From: Acidobacteriota bacterium
Lineage (GTDB): Bacteria; Acidobacteriota; Terriglobia; Bryobacterales; Bryobacteraceae
DNA length: 13,016 nucleotides
Direction: 5' to 3'
Assembly (NCBI GenBank): GCA_947466555.1
Contig: CANIFK010000061.1
Location: forward strand, 1-13,016
Part shown: positions 1-6,813 of the stretch, one piece after another
How the letters are laid out: each line of letters starts with the position of its first letter
Position numbering within the stretch: position 1 is the first letter of the stretch
Notes under the pieces: model-generated
Databases searched by the model: none
What the model was told of the DNA's origin: nothing
Seen by the model: the letters and a program-made list of their open reading frames with translations, nothing else
Made by a program: the position numbers and the translations under genes

Positions 1-1166
1 GTGAAGTCGATCCAGACATCCTGGCGCTGCCCGAAGGCGAGCAGGAAGGGGGGCTTGCGGGGATGGATTACCTTGGGCAGAAGCTCCGCTTCGACGTGGG
101 TCCAGGCGCCGGCGGATTTACCGAGTTGGATTTCCGGTTCGAAGTACGGTAGCCACGCCACGCGATCGACGCCCAGCGCCAGGGCGGAGTGCAAGGCGGA
201 TTCCATCGTTGCCCCTTCGGGGAGACGAACGGCGTTGGCGTCGGGCACCGGCGTCTCCTCGACCGGCGGCATCCACTCCTTCAGCCGTAGTTCGTCCTTC
301 TTGATGCCCATCTGGTTCATGAGGCCGTGTACAGCATCGAGCGCGGAGAAGCATAGCTCGGGCAGCTGTTGTTCGCGAACCTGAAACTGCTTTGCGAGGG
401 CGGGCCAGCAGGCGCGCATGAACTTGTCGCGTTCGTTGATTTCGCAGCGCCAGGTGGCGACGGTGATGAGGTGCCCGAGGCTGGCGGCGAGGGCAATCTC
501 CGCCTCCGGGTTGCCATGTTGCACCAGCAGCGCTTCCGGCGTGGATTGCGCGGCCATCACGGGCGAGCCGTGCAGCGACCAGTGTTGTAAGAGACCGGCG
601 GTCAGTTCGTCGAAGTCGAATTTCGCATGGGTGCGGCAGGAGGCGCGCAGCCCGGTCAGGTGGCCTTGGGAACCGCGCAGAATCTTGACGTAGTCGTCGG
701 GCATCTCCTGGGCGAAGCAGATCTCGCCGATATTGCGGAACAGACCCGCGATAAATGCTTCTTCTCCGTAGCGCGGTTCCAGACGACCCATCAGATTCCG
801 GGCGATGGTAGCAGAGAGGTGACTGAGCAGGACCAGATCCCGCACTGGGCGAGGGATAACGTGCCGCGGCACCGTATCGACCAGTTGAGAGAGCGCATCC
901 GTTCCCATCAGAGCGGTGGCGTGGGTAACGCTCATCACCGTTTTGCCGGCCAGGTTGAACATCGCGGAGTTGGCGATGCGCAAGAGCCGCAGCGTCAGCC
1001 CCAAATCCTGCTGGATGATCCGGGCGCAGGACTGCAGCGTTCCATCTGTCAAGAGCTTCGTGGCCAGCGCCACCGCGTTGTCGTTATTCGCGGCGGGGCC
1101 GGCCGTCTGTTGGAGGTGGTCCACACAGACAACTAAGGGGCTACGCTCGATCTCCAGCGCCTGCAT
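1..1166 (-). CDS. HDOD-domain signalling protein (3' end cut by window edge)
   Basis: An open frame of 388 codons runs from the ATG at 1166 to the left edge without a stop, so the C-terminus is missing. Residues about 25-220 resemble the HDOD domain, the HD-related output domain of bacterial signalling proteins. Visible hallmarks are the helix with IIQQDLGLTLRLLRIANSA (about 50-68), then VMSVTHATALMG (77-88), and later GLFRNIGEI (141-149). In that last motif many relatives have an HD pair; here it is RN, so metal-dependent phosphohydrolase activity is unlikely, as is usual for HDOD. Residues 290-388 are not recognised. An AGGAG lies only one base from the ATG, and no in-frame upstream start is visible before the preceding gene ends. 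The gene lies 29 bases behind the BlaR1-type protease on the same strand and is probably cotranscribed with it, so it may be an output of that switch. HDOD proteins often act in motility, biofilm or second-messenger circuits; which one applies here cannot be told. Confidence 0.8.
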   Translation of the reverse strand, partial: MQALEIERSPLVVCVDHLQQTAGPAANNDNAVALATKLLTDGTLQSCARIIQQDLGLTLRLLRIANSAMFNLAGKTVMSVTHATALMGTDALSQLVDTVPRHVIPRPVRDLVLLSHLSATIARNLMGRLEPRYGEEAFIAGLFRNIGEICFAQEMPDDYVKILRGSQGHLTGLRASCRTHAKFDFDELTAGLLQHWSLHGSPVMAAQSTPEALLVQHGNPEAEIALAASLGHLITVATWRCEINERDKFMRACWPALAKQFQVREQQLPELCFSALDAVHGLMNQMGIKKDELRLKEWMPPVEETPVPDANAVRLPEGATMESALHSALALGVDRVAWLPYFEPEIQLGKSAGAWTHVEAELLPKVIHPRKPPFLLAFGQRQDVWIDF

Positions 1167-1195
1167 ACTCCTCTCATCGGATCGGGAGAGGAATA

Positions 1196-2893
1196 TTAGA
1201 GAACGAAATTTACGTCAACTTGCGTACTTACTTCCACCGGGTGGCCGTTGAGGAGGGTGGGCTTGTAGCGGTACTGGCGGACGGCTTCGGCCGCGGCCGG
1301 AATCAACAGAGGGTGGCCATTGACGACTTCAAGCGCCACCACGCCGCCATCGCGCCCGATGCCGATATTGAAACGAACTGTGCCCTGGATGCGGGCCTGC
1401 CGCGCAAGTGGCGGGTAGGCCGGGTCCACCTTACTCTGCAGGTTCGCCGCCTGCACCGCACCGCCGACGCGAATCCGCCCGGGCACGTTGGCCGGACCAC
1501 CCGTTGCTTCCGGCCGCTCCACGAAGAGACGCAACTCCACCACGTCTTCATTTCGGTTCGCCTCCATCCGGGTGGTCAGGGTGGGGTCCAGGCGCTTCAC
1601 CACGTCACTCAACTCCCGTGTGGGTTCCTGTCCGATAAACGGCTGCAATCGCGTCCGCAGCGTTTCGGCCAGCGGCGCGGGCAACAGCGGACTCACCGTG
1701 ATAGCGATCAGGCGGGCCTTCGCTCCGTTGGCTGTCACCACCGGCGGCCGCATCTCCACCACCACACGCGCCGTGCGGTCGCCGGGCTTGAACTGCCACT
1801 GCAACACGGCGTCTAGCGCCGCTTTCCGCAACTCCGGCGCCCCGGCGATGACGTGCGCGTCGAGCACTTCGCCATTGGCGGCGAGCGTCACCTCCAACGT
1901 CACAGGACCTTCCACTCCCGCCCGGCGCGCCGCCACGGGATACACCGGCCGGGGACCTAAGACGAGTTCCGCCCCTTGGACTGAAATACCCTCGTGTTCA
2001 ATCTGCGGCGCCCCCAGCAGCGGAAACGACGCCGTCAACAAATAGCCAAGCGCCGCCGTAACCGTCACCGCCGCGCTGTACGAAGCAATCCAACGAAAAC
2101 GAGACATAGGAACCTCCAAGACCAACGATTGAATACGGGCCGCCAGTTGGCGCCGCCGCAGGAACGGCGGAGCCGGCGTCAGGTACGGCTGCAGACGCGC
2201 GCCGGCCACCGCCAGCAGCGCATCGACATACACTTCTTGCGAATCCGCCGCGCGGCTCGCTTCCCAATCCACCACCTGCTCCCGCGCCAGCCGGATGCGG
2301 GCCACCAGCAGCCACACCGCCGGATGGAACCACAGCACGCACAGGACGAGTTCTTCCAACAACGCGAATATCCAATCTCCCCGCCGCACGTGCGCCCGCT
2401 CGTGCGCCAAAATCGCCTCGCGCATCTCAGCCGGCATCTCCCAAACGGCAGGCGGCAACAGGATCACCGGCCGCCAGAAGCCGAAAGTCACTGGCCCCGC
2501 CACATACCCCGACACCCCCACGCTTTCGGAAACCATCTCGGCGTTCCACCGCAACTCCCGCAGACGCATGATCCCGATCAAAAGCCACACCAGCCGCAGC
2601 GTCATGCCCACGCCCAACAGCAGAGGCACGGCCACTGGCCAGTTCACCCGCGCCGGCTCATTCACGCGCATCCACTGGCCAACCGGCGCCGCCACCGGCG
2701 CGGGCGCCGGCACGGGGACCACCATCACCGGCCGCTGCCAACTCTGCAGTACCGGCAGCAGCAGCACTGCCGCCAACAACGCCTGCAGAAACACCACCGG
2801 TCTTGCCAGCCGCAGAATCCACGCCACCACCAGGCCGCCCAGAATGAGCCCCGCCGCCTGCACGCAAAATGCCCACAGATTGTCCAGCATCAT
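1196..2893 (-). CDS. BlaR1-type M56 membrane metalloprotease with two TonB C-terminal domains
   Basis: This 565-residue protein is an M56-family membrane peptidase, the class that senses a signal and triggers loss of a BlaI/MecI repressor. Hydrophobic segments lie at about 6-28, 33-50, 86-109, 175-199 and 269-293. The zinc motif HERAH is at 164-168, and E205 in REQVVDWEAS is the likely third ligand. A proline/alanine-rich stretch (54-75) links the first membrane pairs. Classical BlaR1 carries a penicillin-binding sensor after the last membrane segment. Here that region holds two TonB-C-like modules instead: about 315-385 (RPVYPVAARRAGVEGPVTLEV) and 475-565 (VDPAYPPLARQARIQGTVRF), separated by an unassigned stretch (390-465). 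The start ATG overlaps the repressor stop (ATGA), implying translational coupling; a second ATG follows directly and could also be used. The M56 and TonB-C assignments are firm from motifs. The inducing signal is unknown, and beta-lactam sensing is not implied. Confidence 0.9.
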   Translation of the reverse strand: MMLDNLWAFCVQAAGLILGGLVVAWILRLARPVVFLQALLAAVLLLPVLQSWQRPVMVVPVPAPAPVAAPVGQWMRVNEPARVNWPVAVPLLLGVGMTLRLVWLLIGIMRLRELRWNAEMVSESVGVSGYVAGPVTFGFWRPVILLPPAVWEMPAEMREAILAHERAHVRRGDWIFALLEELVLCVLWFHPAVWLLVARIRLAREQVVDWEASRAADSQEVYVDALLAVAGARLQPYLTPAPPFLRRRQLAARIQSLVLEVPMSRFRWIASYSAAVTVTAALGYLLTASFPLLGAPQIEHEGISVQGAELVLGPRPVYPVAARRAGVEGPVTLEVTLAANGEVLDAHVIAGAPELRKAALDAVLQWQFKPGDRTARVVVEMRPPVVTANGAKARLIAITVSPLLPAPLAETLRTRLQPFIGQEPTRELSDVVKRLDPTLTTRMEANRNEDVVELRLFVERPEATGGPANVPGRIRVGGAVQAANLQSKVDPAYPPLARQARIQGTVRFNIGIGRDGGVVALEVVNGHPLLIPAAAEAVRQYRYKPTLLNGHPVEVSTQVDVNFVL

Positions 2894-3270
2894 CGCTTCT
2901 TCCCCTTCTTTAAAATGGCGGCGATCTCCTCCATCTCCTTCGCCGACACTTCCCGGTTCTCCGCCAGATGCAACAACAACGGCTTGGCCGCTCCGTCAAA
3001 GACACGCTGCAGGAACTCGCTCACCATCCCGCCCACAACGTGCTCCTTCGCCTCCGTCGCCTCGTAGACATAGGCCTTCGCCGCCTCGGACTTCGACAGG
3101 TACCCCTTGTCCTCCAAAATTCGCATCATTGTCATTACCGTCGTGTAGGCCACCTTCCGGCGCTCCAGCAACGTCTCGTACACATCGCGCACGGTAACGC
3201 GCTCCCGGTCCCAGATGACCTTCATGATCTCCAGTTCCTGCTCGGTCAAGACGGTTGCGCGCGGCCTCAT
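2890..3270 (-). CDS. BlaI/MecI/CopY-family transcriptional repressor
   Basis: This 126-residue protein has the family's usual length and layout. It opens with LTEQELEIMKVIW (8-20), the first helix of the winged helix-turn-helix. The recognition helix YTTVMTMMRILEDKGYL (42-58) and the wing AAKAYVYEA (63-71) follow. A helical dimerisation tail ends in a lysine-rich KKGKKR. Family members bind operator dyads as dimers and are released when the partner BlaR1-type protease is activated, which leads to their cleavage. The gene heads a minus-strand operon with the M56 protease and an HDOD protein, and overlaps the protease by 4 bases. The ATG at 3270 is favoured because it places the first helix at the usual distance. 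It has no Shine-Dalgarno sequence and touches the 16-bp palindrome, so the mRNA may be leaderless and the operon autorepressed. A substrate such as a beta-lactamase gene is not present in the window. Confidence 0.92.
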   Translation of the reverse strand: MRPRATVLTEQELEIMKVIWDRERVTVRDVYETLLERRKVAYTTVMTMMRILEDKGYLSKSEAAKAYVYEATEAKEHVVGGMVSEFLQRVFDGAAKPLLLHLAENREVSAKEMEEIAAILKKGKKR

Positions 3271-3285
3271 ACTAATTAATTAGTA
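3270..3285. promoter_or_regulatory. Probable BlaI-type operator, perfect 16-bp palindrome
   Basis: TACTAATTAATTAGTA reads identically on both strands. It is AT-only apart from its C and G, in strongly GC-rich surroundings. It lies immediately before the repressor gene, with its outermost base being the A of the repressor start codon. BlaI/MecI/CopY operators are short dyads with TAC...GTA-like outer arms, so this is the expected site for autorepression. It lies in the 65-base divergent region and could also influence the HAD gene at 3336. Confidence 0.75.
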
Positions 3286-3305
3286 CGAAACCCATAGCAG
3301 GTCAA
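3277..3305 (-). promoter_or_regulatory. Candidate promoter of the blaI-blaR1-HDOD operon
   Basis: On the minus strand TTGACC (3305-3300) matches the -35 consensus at five of six positions. Seventeen bases downstream is TAATTA (3282-3277), a poor -10 match that lies inside the palindrome. With the usual spacing, transcription would begin at about 3270, on the A of the ATG, giving a leaderless message. The -35 box is good; the -10 assignment is weak. Confidence 0.35.
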
Positions 3306-3335
3306 GTAAATTCGCGGACCGCTATCATAAAAGAA

Positions 3336-4025
3336 GTGCCCGCCGACGCCCCTCCCCTCCTGCTCTTCGATATCGACGGCACGCTCATGCGCAAATCCGG
3401 CCCGCATCACCGGCAGGTGCTGGTGGACGCCGTCCGGATGGTCGCCGGGCTCGATGCCACCACCGATCACATCCCCGTGCAGGGCATGCTGGACCGCGAC
3501 ATTCTGCGCTGGATGATGCGCGACGCCGGGGCGAGCGCCACGCGGATCACGCGCGCCATGCCGGCCATCGTGGAACAGGCCCAACAGCTCTACGTGGAGC
3601 GCTGTCCGGACCTGACGGCGAAGGTGTGCCCGGGCGTGCGGACGCTATTGAACCGGGTCACGCGGCGCCGCATCAAGGCCGGCTTGGTGACCGGCAACCT
3701 CTCCACCATCGGCTGGACCAAGGTGGACCGCGCCGGCCTGAAGCACCACTTCGCCTTCGGCTCCTTTGCTGAAGAAGGCAAGGACCGCGCGACGCTTGCC
3801 CGCCGCGCCATCGCCCACGCACGGCGCGAAAAGTGGATCACGCGGCACTCGCCGATTGCGCTCTTCGGCGACCACGAGAATGATATCCTGGCAGCGAAGG
3901 CGAACGGCATTCGCTCGGTCGCCGTGGCCACCGGCATTTCCCTGCCCGCCCAGCTCGCCGCACTGCAGCCAGACTTTCTGCTGACCGACCTGCGAAACTG
4001 CCCTCTCGAAGAAATCCTGTCCTAA
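3336..4025 (+). CDS. HAD-superfamily hydrolase (phosphoglycolate-phosphatase-like)
   Basis: This 229-residue protein shows the HAD motifs in order. Motif I is FDIDGT (11-16), with nucleophile D12 and acid/base D14. Motif II is LVTGN (117-121, T119). The motif III basic residue is probably K149 or R151. Motif IV is GDHENDI (178-184), with D179 and D183 as magnesium ligands. The helical insert between motifs I and II (about 20-95) is a C1-type cap as in phosphoglycolate phosphatases and related small-molecule phosphatases. Start is GTG at 3336, chosen because it places motif I at the usual distance from the N-terminus; no good ribosome site precedes it. TATCAT at 3323-3328 is a near-consensus -10 only seven bases upstream, so translation may be leaderless. 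The stop codon directly abuts the ATG of the methyltransferase gene, so the two are surely coexpressed. The substrate cannot be read from sequence; a sugar-phosphate or phosphoglycolate is plausible. Confidence 0.88.
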   Translation: MPADAPPLLLFDIDGTLMRKSGPHHRQVLVDAVRMVAGLDATTDHIPVQGMLDRDILRWMMRDAGASATRITRAMPAIVEQAQQLYVERCPDLTAKVCPGVRTLLNRVTRRRIKAGLVTGNLSTIGWTKVDRAGLKHHFAFGSFAEEGKDRATLARRAIAHARREKWITRHSPIALFGDHENDILAAKANGIRSVAVATGISLPAQLAALQPDFLLTDLRNCPLEEILS

Positions 4026-5459
4026 ATGCCCCAAGAAGCTCAATCCCTGGCCGTCAAGCGCGCCCAGGTGGAATTCCACAACTTCGCCTCGCTCGGCGAG
4101 CCGGAGCGCGCCCTGCGCGTTTATGCCGAAGAGAACGTCCGCCGCGGCGCGGTCATTCGCAACCACCTTGGCTTTCTGGGCAACATGACGCCGTATCTGG
4201 AGATCGGCGCCAACGCCGGGCACTCCAGCTATATGCTGTCGAACGAGTTCGGCGCCGATGGTTTCGCCAGCGACATCTCGGCCGATTCGCTCCGCCACGG
4301 CGTAGCGTTGATGGACAAGTGGGGCCTGCAGAAAGCGCCGGTGCGGATTACCGCCGATGCTCTGCACCTGCCGTTTGCCGACAATTCACTGCGCTGCGTG
4401 ATGGCTTTCCAGATGCTCAGCCAGTTCATGAACATCGAGGCGATCTTCCTGGAAGTGAAGCGCGTGCTGGCGCCCGGCGGCGTCTTCCTGTTCGCCGAAG
4501 AACCGCTGCGCCGGAAGCTTTCCTTGCGCCTGTACCGCTGCCCCTATTGGGAAACCATGAAGCCGTGGGAGCGAAAGATGTACGAGTGGGGCTTGCTGGG
4601 ATATCTGGTGCAGGATGTGATCGGCGCCGCGCAGGAGGAAGGGTTCGGCATTCGCCAGAACCACTCGATGGAGCTGCGGCACTGGCACCAGTTGATCACG
4701 CGACACTTCCCCGAACACGAGTTCGAACTCTTCGTGCCCGAGCGCGGCTGGGGCGAACGCGTCGTGAAGAACATCGCGCGCAAGATCGATAAGCACGGCT
4801 CCGACTGGGTGCCCGCGCGCTTGTTGGGCGGGACCTTGGCCGCCGCCTGCAAGAAAGCCGGCCCAGCGATCGACATCGACCCGACAGCCCCCTTCGAAAC
4901 CCGCCTGCAATGCCCGGACTGCGGCGGAAAGCTGGCGCTCGACCCCGAGGAGACCCTGCGGTGCCAAAGCTGCTCCTACGCCGCTCCTATCGAAGGCAAC
5001 GTGTACAACCTGCTGCGCAGCGCCGACAAGAAAGAGCTCTACCCCGGCGACCGCGAGGACGTGATCGACTTCTCGCTGCCCGCGCACTCGAAGCTCCTGG
5101 GCGAGGGCTGGTACGACCTGGAAGGCGTCTACGGCAACAAGTACCGGTGGATCGGCGAGCGCGCCAGCGTGAAGCTGACCAACGTGCGCCAGGCGCCACA
5201 ACGGCTGCGCATCCGCGGCCACGCCCACGCCAACTGGTTCACCGGCGCCACGCCGCCGCAGATCGCCATCACCGTCAACGGCACGCCGCTAAAGACGTTC
5301 ACGCTGGAGCGCACCGGCCTCTTCATTCTGGAAGCCGACATGCCGGACGCGCCGACCTACACGATCGACATCGCGGCCAGCCCCACCTGGCAGGCCCCAC
5401 CGGACGACCGCACGTTCACCGTCAACCTATCCATGATCCGGCTCGACCCGCGAGATTAA
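4026..5459 (+). CDS. SAM-dependent methyltransferase fused to a zinc ribbon and a C-terminal beta domain
   Basis: The 477-residue protein has three parts. Residues about 45-240 form a class I methyltransferase: motif I YLEIGANAG (57-65), acidic D83 after strand 2, DALHLPFADNSL (111-122), and the KRVLAPGGVFLFAEE strand region (145-159), matching Methyltransf_11-type folds. Residues 296-316 form a four-cysteine zinc ribbon, CPDC (296-299) and CQSC (313-316), followed by GNVYNLL as in Trm112-like methyltransferase partners. Residues about 355-475 form a beta-rich module beginning GEGWYDLEG, with RWIGERASVKL and ITVNGTPLKTF. I have seen similar GWY..E...RW modules beside glycosyltransferases and methyltransferases of surface-polysaccharide clusters, but this was not checked. 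The ATG follows the HAD stop with zero spacing (TAAATG), so translation is probably by reinitiation. The acceptor is unknown; a small molecule or glycan is more likely than DNA. Confidence 0.85.
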   Translation: MPQEAQSLAVKRAQVEFHNFASLGEPERALRVYAEENVRRGAVIRNHLGFLGNMTPYLEIGANAGHSSYMLSNEFGADGFASDISADSLRHGVALMDKWGLQKAPVRITADALHLPFADNSLRCVMAFQMLSQFMNIEAIFLEVKRVLAPGGVFLFAEEPLRRKLSLRLYRCPYWETMKPWERKMYEWGLLGYLVQDVIGAAQEEGFGIRQNHSMELRHWHQLITRHFPEHEFELFVPERGWGERVVKNIARKIDKHGSDWVPARLLGGTLAAACKKAGPAIDIDPTAPFETRLQCPDCGGKLALDPEETLRCQSCSYAAPIEGNVYNLLRSADKKELYPGDREDVIDFSLPAHSKLLGEGWYDLEGVYGNKYRWIGERASVKLTNVRQAPQRLRIRGHAHANWFTGATPPQIAITVNGTPLKTFTLERTGLFILEADMPDAPTYTIDIAASPTWQAPPDDRTFTVNLSMIRLDPRD

Positions 5460-5518
5460 TTTTTCCCGTTTGACCGATTTGAGCGGAAGTTCACGCTGGG
5501 GCTCTTCGGATACCTCCC

Positions 5519-6136
5519 ATGCGAATCTCATTCATTCCGTTCTCCCTCGTTCTTCTGGCATCGCACATGCTTGGCGCCGCCACCATTGCCACCAACTACA
5601 CCGGCGTCACCAGCGGCGGCTTCGGCCTCTCCAGCGCCGGCGCCCGCGCCGTTCAATTCACCGCCGGATTCACCGGCACGGTCACCAGCATTGACCTGTG
5701 GCTAAGCGCGCAAGGCCCGAGCAACACCGCCTACCTCGATGCGTATCTGATGGCCGACAACGCAGGACTGCCCGGCGCGATTCTGGAACACATCGGCAAC
5801 GTACAAGGTAATCCGTCCGCCAACTTCATGCTGGCCAACGCGCTGGCCGCCGGAACGACGCAGGTCACTGCCGGCGTCAAATACTGGATCGGCGGCGCCA
5901 CCGGAACGGGTAGTAACGTCGCCGTCGTCTGGGGCAACGGCGGCACGCTGCTGCCAGAGGCAGGGACCACCACCGGCGCCGTCAATGGCGCCTGGAGCCT
6001 GTTGGGCGGCAACAGCACCGCGGTCCAATTCCAGATCAATGGCAATCCGCCCGCAACGGGTGTTCCGGAGCCTTCCACCTTCGCGCTCACCGGCACGGCC
6101 GCTCTAGCGTTGCTTGTGCGGCGAGTGCGGAACTAG
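5519..6136 (+). CDS. PEP-CTERM sorting-domain secreted protein
   Basis: This 205-residue exported protein has a short signal peptide (about 1-21, hydrophobic IPFSLVLLASHMLGAA). Its C-terminus is a PEP-CTERM tripartite signal: VPEP at 182-185, a short hydrophobic run (about 188-199) and a basic tail RRVRN. Such tails are recognised by exosortase, which cleaves and anchors or releases the protein. No exosortase gene is in the window. The middle (about 40-175) is rich in Gly, Ala, Thr and Asn. It contains AVQFTAGFTGTVTSIDLWL and a later LPGAILE, a pattern like the 'choice-of-anchor' beta-sandwich domains. The start ATG is preceded only by a weak GGA, but the signal peptide fixes it. The gene lies 59 bases after the methyltransferase gene, may have its own promoter, and ends just before a strong hairpin. 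Function beyond being an extracellular protein is not evident. Confidence 0.85.
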   Translation: MRISFIPFSLVLLASHMLGAATIATNYTGVTSGGFGLSSAGARAVQFTAGFTGTVTSIDLWLSAQGPSNTAYLDAYLMADNAGLPGAILEHIGNVQGNPSANFMLANALAAGTTQVTAGVKYWIGGATGTGSNVAVVWGNGGTLLPEAGTTTGAVNGAWSLLGGNSTAVQFQINGNPPATGVPEPSTFALTGTAALALLVRRVRN

Positions 6137-6142
6137 TGAACA

Positions 6143-6168
6143 GGGCCCGCCGCAACAGCGACGGGCCC
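6143..6168. terminator. Hairpin between convergent genes (possible bidirectional terminator)
   Basis: GGGCCCG at 6143-6149 pairs with CGGGCCC at 6162-6168. After one mismatch, CGC/GCG extends the stem around an AACA loop. It lies seven bases after the PEP-CTERM stop and eight bases beyond the convergent gene's stop. There is no clear U tract on either side, so it is not a classical intrinsic terminator, but its position suggests a termination or 3'-end-protecting role. Confidence 0.55.
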
Positions 6169-6176
6169 ACAATCGA

Positions 6177-6740
6177 TTACTTCGCGTGCTTCCCGTAGGC
6201 GTCCCGGACCTTCTCCGCCTGGGCCAAAAACGCCTGGTTGAGAGCTTCCTGATACTTGGCGGCATCGTCCGGCGAAACACCCTTCGCCGGCAGGAACGAG
6301 TTCTTCGGCATAGCCTTCGCCGCCGCGCCGCTCTTGCCCTTCACTTCCGCCGACAACACCGGCACCTCTTCGCCCTTCAACAGCAAGCGAAACGCCACCG
6401 CGGCCGTCTTCTCGCCACGCCCGCCCAGTTCCGAAATATCGGTATACACCGTTGCCGCGCAATCCCCACCGGCTTCGGATTCGAGCTTCGCGTCCAAACC
6501 CACACTGCGCAACTGATTCACCAGCGCGGCTTCGCTACCGGCCAATTCCACTTTCTTTTCCGCGTAGACGGCCACCGGGCGGACGCAAATCGTACCGGCC
6601 GCGGCCTTCTGCTGCTTCAGCCCAATAATGCCCTGCGCCTCCTCCACTTTCGGAGCGGGCTGGGACTTCGTCACATACCAAACCGTCCCCACTGCGGCGA
6701 CGATCACGGCGGCTACTGCACCTAACTGTATTTTGGTCAT
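6177..6740 (-). CDS. Membrane-anchored protein of unknown function
   Basis: I do not recognise a family for this 187-residue protein. Residues about 6-24 are one hydrophobic segment (LGAVAAVIVAAVGTVWYV) after a short basic start, consistent with an uncleaved signal anchor and the rest in the periplasm. The remainder is rich in Ala, Lys and Glu with two cysteines (C52, C94) that could pair. A beta-prone middle (about 95-135: ATVYTDISELGG, AVAFRLLLKGEEVPVL) is followed by a helical, charged C-terminus (155-187). The ATG at 6740 has an AGAGG ribosome site nine bases upstream and a credible promoter behind it, so the gene appears to be its own transcription unit. It lies between the PEP-CTERM gene (convergent) and mqnE (same strand, ends 73 bases upstream); neither relation tells its job. 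Confidence 0.75.
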   Translation of the reverse strand: MTKIQLGAVAAVIVAAVGTVWYVTKSQPAPKVEEAQGIIGLKQQKAAAGTICVRPVAVYAEKKVELAGSEAALVNQLRSVGLDAKLESEAGGDCAATVYTDISELGGRGEKTAAVAFRLLLKGEEVPVLSAEVKGKSGAAAKAMPKNSFLPAKGVSPDDAAKYQEALNQAFLAQAEKVRDAYGKHAK

Positions 6741-6761
6741 ATAGGAAAACCTCTTCTGCGG

Positions 6762-6791
6762 ATTCTACCGCTTGGGGGTCCTACAATCCAA
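6762..6791 (-). promoter_or_regulatory. Candidate sigma-70-type promoter of the unknown membrane-anchored gene
   Basis: On the minus strand TTGGAT (6791-6786) and TAGAAT (6767-6762, five of six matches) are separated by 18 bases. Transcription would start near 6755, leaving a leader of about 15 bases that just includes the AGAGG ribosome site at 6754-6750. Confidence 0.5.
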
Positions 6792-6813
6792 CCAAATCTT
6801 GTTAATATCCGCG

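Noticed and set aside
627..1251. Plus-strand frames over the left-edge region
   Set aside because: They oppose the HDOD frame, which runs open for 388 codons with recognisable domain motifs.
1994..3067. A 357-codon plus-strand frame across the protease and repressor genes
   Set aside because: Its product is dominated by Arg, His, Gln and Pro. It lies antisense to two genes with clear family motifs and is a by-product of GC-rich codon use.
1196..3270. The BlaI/BlaR1 pair read as a beta-lactam resistance locus
   Set aside because: There is no beta-lactamase gene in the window, and the protease lacks a penicillin-binding sensor domain.
4386..5228. A 280-codon minus-strand frame opposite the methyltransferase gene
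   Set aside because: The plus-strand product has SAM-binding and zinc-ribbon motifs; the minus-strand frame has none.
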